In this document: positions 38,680 to 42,919 of the stretch, piece after piece
How positions within the stretch are numbered: position 1 is the stretch's first letter
Layout of the letters: each line of letters starts with the position of its first letter
IMG/VR virus record: IMGVR_UViG_3300047375_000029
Location: 1-42,919 of that record
Reading direction: 5' to 3' (one strand)
DNA length: 42,919 nucleotides
From: a virus
Translations under genes and position numbers: made by a program
The notes under the pieces: generated by a model
What the model saw: the letters and a program-made list of their open reading frames with translations, nothing else
Told to the model about the DNA's origin: nothing
Databases searched by the model: none

Positions 38680-40281
38680 ATGACCCAAACCGAAAGTGAA
38701 TTTTTATATCACACATCTTGCGATAATTGCAGTTCGTCAGACGCAAATTCCGTTTATTCAGACGGACATGCCTACTGCTTTTCTTGCAATACAACAACAC
38801 AAGGACAATCAACAATGGAGTTAACACCAATTACAAAACAAGAAAGTAATTTTATTAAAGGCGAACACTTGCCTCTCAATAAAAGAAAAATTAATTTAGA
38901 CACAGTACAAAAATATAACTATCAAGTAGGTGCATGGTTTGCACGTCCTTGTCATATTGCTAATTATTATAATGATAGCAAAGAGTTAGTTGCACAAAAA
39001 TTAAGATACCCTTCCAAAGATTTTCAATGGTTAGGCAATCCTAAAGAAGCAGGATTGTTTGGACAAGAAACTTGTAAAGGACGTGGAAAATATTTGACAG
39101 TCTGCGAAGGAGAAATAGATGCTCTTACAATGTCGCAAAGCATGGATAACAACAAATGGGACGTTGTATCTATTAAGACAGGTGCGGCAGGTGCAAAAAA
39201 AGATATTCAAAAGTCACTAGAATTCTTGGAGGGTTATGAGAATGTAATCTTTATGTTCGACCAAGACGAACATGGGCAAAAGGCGGCGTTAGAATGTGCA
39301 AAACTTTTAACTCCTAATAAAGCCAAGATTGCTTCTCTACCACTTAAAGACCCTAACGAAATGTTACTTGCAGGTAAGCAAGATAAATTAGTTAAAGCTA
39401 TGTGGGACGCAAAACCATATAGACCTGATGGTATTGTTTTAGGTTCAGAAATTTTTGATGAAATAATGAAAGAAGATAACTATGTCACTGCACAATACCC
39501 TTTTAAATCTCTTAATGATAAGACACATGGATTAAGAAAAGGTGAACTAACAACTATTACAGCAGGTACAGGTGTAGGTAAATCATCTTTCTGTCGTCAT
39601 GTAGCATTAGATTTATTAAAACAAGATTTTGGTGTTGGTTACATTGCATTAGAAGAAAGTATTAAACGAAGTGCATTAGGTATTATGGGTGTACACCTGA
39701 AGAAACCTTTGCATCTAACAAGAGAAGGAATAAGTGAGACACAACTACAGGAAACTTTTAAATCTACTATTGGTAATGGGAATTTTTATTTATATAACCA
39801 TTTTGGCAACACAGTCGCCGATAGCCTTCTTAACAAAATAAGATATTTAGCAAAGTCGTGTGAAGTAGACTTTGTAGTATTAGACCATTTACACATGGCT
39901 CTGTCTGCACTTGGAGACGAACACACAAGTGATGAAAGAAAACTAATCGATTACTTTGTAAGTAAATTAAGAACACTTGTAGAAGAAACAGGTATAGGAG
40001 TTATTCTTATATCACATCTTCGTAGGTCAGAAGGCGACAAAGGTTTTGAAGATGGCAAAGAAGTTACTATGAATAGTCTTCGTGGTTCAGCTTCTATAGG
40101 TCAGTTATCAGATTTAATTATTGGTATTAATAGAGATATTAAGTCAGATAAAAAATTAGCTAATCTAACAATCCTCAAGAATAGATTTTCAGGAGAAACA
40201 GGCAAAGCCTGTACGTTGCTATATGATTTAGACACTGGTTGTTTGTCAGAAACAACACCTGACGTATTAGATGACTACTAA
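38680..40281 (+). CDS. Primase-helicase, T7 gp4-like, 533 aa
   Basis: This bifunctional enzyme primes the lagging strand and unwinds the fork. The N-terminal zinc finger is CxxC-15-CxxC with Cys14, Cys17, Cys33 and Cys36. The TOPRIM domain shows LTVCEGEIDALTM and VIFMFDQDEHGQ. The RecA-like helicase has Walker A TAGTGVGKSSF, Walker B VDFVVLDHLHMAL and LISHLRRS. The C-terminus is acidic and ends DDY, like the T7 tail that docks on DNA polymerase. The ATG at 38680 lacks a Shine-Dalgarno sequence. An internal in-frame ATG at 38815 (Met46), just after the zinc finger, has AAGGA 9 bases upstream, so a short helicase-only form like T7 gp4B is likely. Confidence 0.96.
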   Translation: MTQTESEFLYHTSCDNCSSSDANSVYSDGHAYCFSCNTTTQGQSTMELTPITKQESNFIKGEHLPLNKRKINLDTVQKYNYQVGAWFARPCHIANYYNDSKELVAQKLRYPSKDFQWLGNPKEAGLFGQETCKGRGKYLTVCEGEIDALTMSQSMDNNKWDVVSIKTGAAGAKKDIQKSLEFLEGYENVIFMFDQDEHGQKAALECAKLLTPNKAKIASLPLKDPNEMLLAGKQDKLVKAMWDAKPYRPDGIVLGSEIFDEIMKEDNYVTAQYPFKSLNDKTHGLRKGELTTITAGTGVGKSSFCRHVALDLLKQDFGVGYIALEESIKRSALGIMGVHLKKPLHLTREGISETQLQETFKSTIGNGNFYLYNHFGNTVADSLLNKIRYLAKSCEVDFVVLDHLHMALSALGDEHTSDERKLIDYFVSKLRTLVEETGIGVILISHLRRSEGDKGFEDGKEVTMNSLRGSASIGQLSDLIIGINRDIKSDKKLANLTILKNRFSGETGKACTLLYDLDTGCLSETTPDVLDDY

Positions 40282-40495
40282 AAAAGCTACTGCAAAGCAA
40301 AAGAAAGATGCTTTGTTTTGGTCTGGGTTAGTAGCAGACGCAGTGGCGAAAGCCAAATCAACACATAAACCACAAACAATAACAATAGGAAATATTAAGA
40401 CAGCATTTATGTTGCAAGACACACTAACGTCTATGGCGTTAGCAGGTGAAGATGCGGCGTGGAAAGTAGAAGTCTTATTAGAAACATCACATTAA
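40271..40495 (+). CDS. Hypothetical protein, 74 aa
   Basis: This small, Lys/Ala-rich, helical protein (TKKATAKQKKDALFWSGLVA, then TITIGNIKTAFMLQDTLTSM) overlaps the primase-helicase gene by 11 bases and ends just before the PP-loop protein. No domain is recognised. The overlap suggests coupled translation with the helicase. Function unknown. Confidence 0.65.
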   Translation: MTTKKATAKQKKDALFWSGLVADAVAKAKSTHKPQTITIGNIKTAFMLQDTLTSMALAGEDAAWKVEVLLETSH

Positions 40496-40497
40496 TT

Positions 40498-41337
40498 ATG
40501 ACAAAACATTTACGAATATTATCTCTTGGAGCAGGAGTACAAAGTTCAACACTAGCATTAATGATTGAAAGAGGTGAAATACCTAATGTTGATGCCGCTA
40601 TTTTTGCAGACGTAAAAGGAGAACCTAAATCCGTAGAAACATGGTTGGCTTATTTAGAAACTCAAATTACTAAATTTCCTATTTATAAAGTTACATGGAG
40701 AAATTTAAAACAAGACGTATTAGATGCGGCAGAAGGTAAATACAAACCTTTTACAGCACCTTTTTTTACTAAAAATATTACTACAGGTAAAAAAGGAATG
40801 CTTCGTAGACAATGCACGAGTTCATACAAAATTAAACCTGTAGTTCAAAAAGTAAGAGAGTTACTTGGACTGCAAAAAGGAGAAAAAAGAAAAGCAGGTA
40901 CAACTGTTGAGATGTTAATGGGAATTTCTAAAGACGAAGTAGTTAGAATGAAAACAAATCCTATTAAATATATAACAAATGTTTATCCTTTAATTGATAA
41001 AAAATTATCAAGAACTGATTGTCTAAATTGGATTAATAAACAAGGATATCCTACTCCGCCACGTTCTGCTTGTACGTTTTGTCCGTTTCATTCAACAGCA
41101 GAATGGAGAGAAATAAAAAATAACAAAGAAGAATGGGCTGAAGTTGTAGCCATAGATAAAGCAATTAGAAATCAAGAAAAATTTAAAGATAAAAATTTAG
41201 GAAAAGAAATTACTGAACAACTTTATCTACACCGAAGTTGTAAACCTATTGATGAAATAAATTTTAACGAACAAGACAAACAACAAGACCTTTTTTACGG
41301 CATGGAAAATGAGTGCGAGGGTTATTGTGGAAACTGA
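40498..41337 (+). CDS. PP-loop / PAPS reductase-like protein, 279 aa
   Basis: The N-terminus RILSLGAGVQSSTLALMI (residues 6-23) is a PP-loop variant of the adenine nucleotide alpha-hydrolase fold used by PAPS reductases, tRNA thiolases and DndC-like proteins. Conserved Cys-rich stretches follow: MLRRQCTSSYKIKPV (Cys106) and SACTFCPFHSTAEWR (Cys192/Cys195), plus Cys248, Cys273 and Cys277, suggesting a metal or Fe-S site. Phage members of this family are usually labelled PAPS reductase, but no sulfate-assimilation partner is present here. Nucleic-acid modification or redox chemistry is more plausible given the place between primase and polymerase. ATG 40498 is chosen over an earlier start inside the upstream gene. 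Confidence 0.75.
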   Translation: MTKHLRILSLGAGVQSSTLALMIERGEIPNVDAAIFADVKGEPKSVETWLAYLETQITKFPIYKVTWRNLKQDVLDAAEGKYKPFTAPFFTKNITTGKKGMLRRQCTSSYKIKPVVQKVRELLGLQKGEKRKAGTTVEMLMGISKDEVVRMKTNPIKYITNVYPLIDKKLSRTDCLNWINKQGYPTPPRSACTFCPFHSTAEWREIKNNKEEWAEVVAIDKAIRNQEKFKDKNLGKEITEQLYLHRSCKPIDEINFNEQDKQQDLFYGMENECEGYCGN

Positions 41338-41345
41338 AGTAAATT

Positions 41346-41627
41346 ATGAAACTACCAAATATAAATAAAAAAATATTAGACGCACCTTTTGTGCATTGCT
41401 ATTGGAAAGATATAAATTCCTCTGCAATTTGGACTTCATTAAAAGAGGCTAAAGCAAGTAAGGTTACAATTTGTATTACAGCAGGTTGGCTTTTAAGAGC
41501 AGACAAAGATGTGCATGTAATTGCAGGTGATGTTAACTTTAATGATGATGGCACACTAGGTGACGTAGGTAACGTGACTACTATGCCTTCAGTAAACGTA
41601 TTAAAGATTAAGAAGGTATCAGTTTGA
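41346..41627 (+). CDS. Hypothetical protein coupled to DNA polymerase, 93 aa
   Basis: The sequence FVHCYWKDINSSAIWTSLKE followed by ASKVTICITAGWLLRADKDV and a VIAGDVNFNDDGTLGDVGNV stretch looks like a small beta-rich domain ending NVLKIKKVSV. Similar short proteins next to polA occur in related marine phages to my recollection, without known function. The stop TGA overlaps the TTG start of DNA polymerase (TTGA), so the two are translated in tandem. Confidence 0.65.
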   Translation: MKLPNINKKILDAPFVHCYWKDINSSAIWTSLKEAKASKVTICITAGWLLRADKDVHVIAGDVNFNDDGTLGDVGNVTTMPSVNVLKIKKVSV

Positions 41628-42919
41628 GATACGTCTTTGATATAGAAACAAATGGATTTCTACATCTATGCGATAAGGTACATTGTATTGTACTCAAAGA
41701 CATAGACACAGGAGAGATACTTACACCTAGCAATGAAGATGCTATTAAACTTTTAGAAGACGCAGAGTTAATTATTGGTCATAACATTATTAAGTTTGAT
41801 ATTCCTGTATTAGAGAAATTATATTCCGCTACATTTAAGGGCAAAATTTTCGACACATTAGTGGGTACAAGATTAGTCTATGCAGACATTAAAGAAAGTG
41901 ACTTTTCTAAAAAAGACTTTCCTAAAGATTGTATAGGTAGACACTCATTAAAAGCATGGGGTAATCGTATTGGTGAATACAAAGAACAGATACAAACAGA
42001 TTGGCAAACTTTTACACCAGAGATGTTGGAGTATTGCAAACAAGATACAGAAGTAACATATAAATTATATAAAGTTTTAGAAGAAAAAGGTTACTCCCAA
42101 GAAGCTATGGATTTAGAACATGAAGTAGCTTCTTTAATATTTAAACAAGAGCAACATGGCTTTACTTTTGATAGAGAAAAAGCAGAGGCATTGTCTGTTA
42201 AATTAAAAGCAAGACAAGCAGAGTTAGCTGAAGAATTACAAGGTGTGTTTGAACCTATCGTAGCTGAAAGATGGTCTACTAAAACAGGCAAGAGATTAAA
42301 AGATAGTGTTACTGTATTTAATCCCTCAAGCAGACACCATGTAGCACAAAGATTAAAAGATAAATATGGTTGGAGTGCAGAAGAGTTCACAAGTGATGGC
42401 AAAGCTAAACTTGATGATACAATATTAAGTAAACTACCATACCCAGAAGCTAAAATATTATGTGAAACTTTTTTATTAACTAAAAGAATTGCACAAATAT
42501 CTAATGGTTCACAGGCTTGGTTAAAACATGAACGTGATGGTAAAATTCATGGTACATGTAATACAAATTCGTGTGTAACTCAAAGAGCAAGTCATTCTCA
42601 CCCAAATTTAGGACAGGTGGTTAGTTCGTCTGCACCTTATGGCAGAGAATGCAGAGAATTATTTACAGTACCAGAAGGAAAGCGATTAGTAGGTATAGAT
42701 GTAAGTTCGTTAGAAGTTATGATGCTTTGTCATTTTATGTCAAAGTTTGACAATGGTGAGTACACTAAAGTTGCACTTGAAGGTGACATACACACAGAGA
42801 CACAGAAACTAGCAGGGTTAGACAGCAGAGATTTAGCAAAGCGTTTTTACTATTGCTTTTTATATGGTGGAAGTGTCAAAAAAATTGCTGAAGTAATAAA
42901 CAAACCATTTAAAGAAGCA
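41624..42919 (+). CDS. Family A DNA polymerase, N-terminal part (partial at window end)
   Basis: A TTG start at 41624 gives MRYVFDIETNGFL, the usual beginning of T7-like polymerases. The 3'-5' exonuclease motifs are Asp6 and Glu8 (FDIETN), GHNIIKFDIPVL, and YCKQDTEVTYKLYK. After ELAEELQGVFEP only about 20 residues separate the thumb from FNPSSRHH, where T7 has about 70 residues including the thioredoxin-binding loop. The last 638 bases duplicate the window start with differences: motif A here reads GIDVSSLEVMML, with Met where the other copy and T7 have Arg. The O-helix keeps Arg, Lys and Tyr (RDLAKRFYYCFLYG). The reading frame runs off the window. Confidence 0.95.
   Translation, partial: MRYVFDIETNGFLHLCDKVHCIVLKDIDTGEILTPSNEDAIKLLEDAELIIGHNIIKFDIPVLEKLYSATFKGKIFDTLVGTRLVYADIKESDFSKKDFPKDCIGRHSLKAWGNRIGEYKEQIQTDWQTFTPEMLEYCKQDTEVTYKLYKVLEEKGYSQEAMDLEHEVASLIFKQEQHGFTFDREKAEALSVKLKARQAELAEELQGVFEPIVAERWSTKTGKRLKDSVTVFNPSSRHHVAQRLKDKYGWSAEEFTSDGKAKLDDTILSKLPYPEAKILCETFLLTKRIAQISNGSQAWLKHERDGKIHGTCNTNSCVTQRASHSHPNLGQVVSSSAPYGRECRELFTVPEGKRLVGIDVSSLEVMMLCHFMSKFDNGEYTKVALEGDIHTETQKLAGLDSRDLAKRFYYCFLYGGSVKKIAEVINKPFKEA
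42282..42919. repeat. Terminal overlap, inexact copy of 1-638
   Basis: This is the partner of the repeat at the window start. Amino acid changes include Met for Arg in motif A, Val for Pro after PNLGQV and Glu for Ala after FDNG. Confidence 0.9.

Noticed and set aside
1-42919. CRISPR arrays or insertion sequences
   Set aside because: No regularly spaced long repeats with unique spacers and no transposase-like frame were seen. The only recombinase is the phage integrase.

Overview
The window is the near-complete genome of a T7-like podovirus (Autographiviridae-type) that can probably integrate. Every credible gene lies on the + strand. The DNA is strongly AT-rich. The gene set is: own single-subunit RNA polymerase, tyrosine integrase, gp2.5-like SSB, endonuclease I, gp3.5-like protein, primase-helicase, family A DNA polymerase, exonuclease, class I ribonucleotide reductase and the T7 head/tail/core block. 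This set and order resemble the integrase-carrying T7-like phages of marine SAR11 (pelagiphages of the HTVC019P kind). That host assignment is inference; no host gene is present apart from a tRNA-Cys-like attachment core.

Layout. (1) 1-5.4 kb: 3' part of DNA polymerase, a putative nuclease, 5'-3' exonuclease, DUF3310 protein, nrdA and nrdB with two tiny genes between them. (2) 5.4-19.9 kb: connector, scaffold, small basic proteins, major capsid protein, tail tube proteins and internal core proteins (T7 genes 8-16 order). (3) 19.9-26.1 kb: a fibre with a T7 gp17-type N-terminus and a long decapeptide-repeat shaft, then three lectin/fibre-like proteins. (4) 26.1-30.15 kb: small membrane and exported proteins (lysis region), terminase small and large subunits, GH24-type lysozyme. 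(5) 30.15-31.2 kb: no firm gene. It holds terminators, two short-repeat arrays, a phage-type promoter, a palindrome and a folded leader. By T7 synteny the physical ends of the packaged genome should lie here. (6) 31.2-33.1 kb: small early genes separated by terminators. (7) 33.1-34.6 kb: lysogeny module with a winged-helix regulator, the integrase and a tRNA-Cys-like attP core. (8) 34.6-42.9 kb: RNA polymerase and replication genes, ending in the 5' part of DNA polymerase.

The two window ends overlap. Bases 1-638 align without gaps to 42282-42919, but at roughly 90% identity rather than exactly. The contig therefore closes a circle of about 42.28 kb through a variable polA segment, most simply explained by strain variation in the source population.

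How it fits together. Early genes and the RNA polymerase would be read by host polymerase. The phage polymerase would then use a 19-base promoter family found four times (5.36, 19.87, 30.51 and 37.07 kb). Two of these precede the head and fibre genes, one precedes the replication genes and one lies in the genome-end region. The integrase/attP pair sits directly upstream of the RNA polymerase gene, so integration would separate that gene from the early region. The most notable observations are the promoter family, a leader motif shared by early and replication genes, the repeat arrays at the presumed genome ends, a gp3.5 homologue missing catalytic and zinc residues, a DNA polymerase with a strongly shortened thioredoxin-binding loop, and the tRNA-Cys attP.
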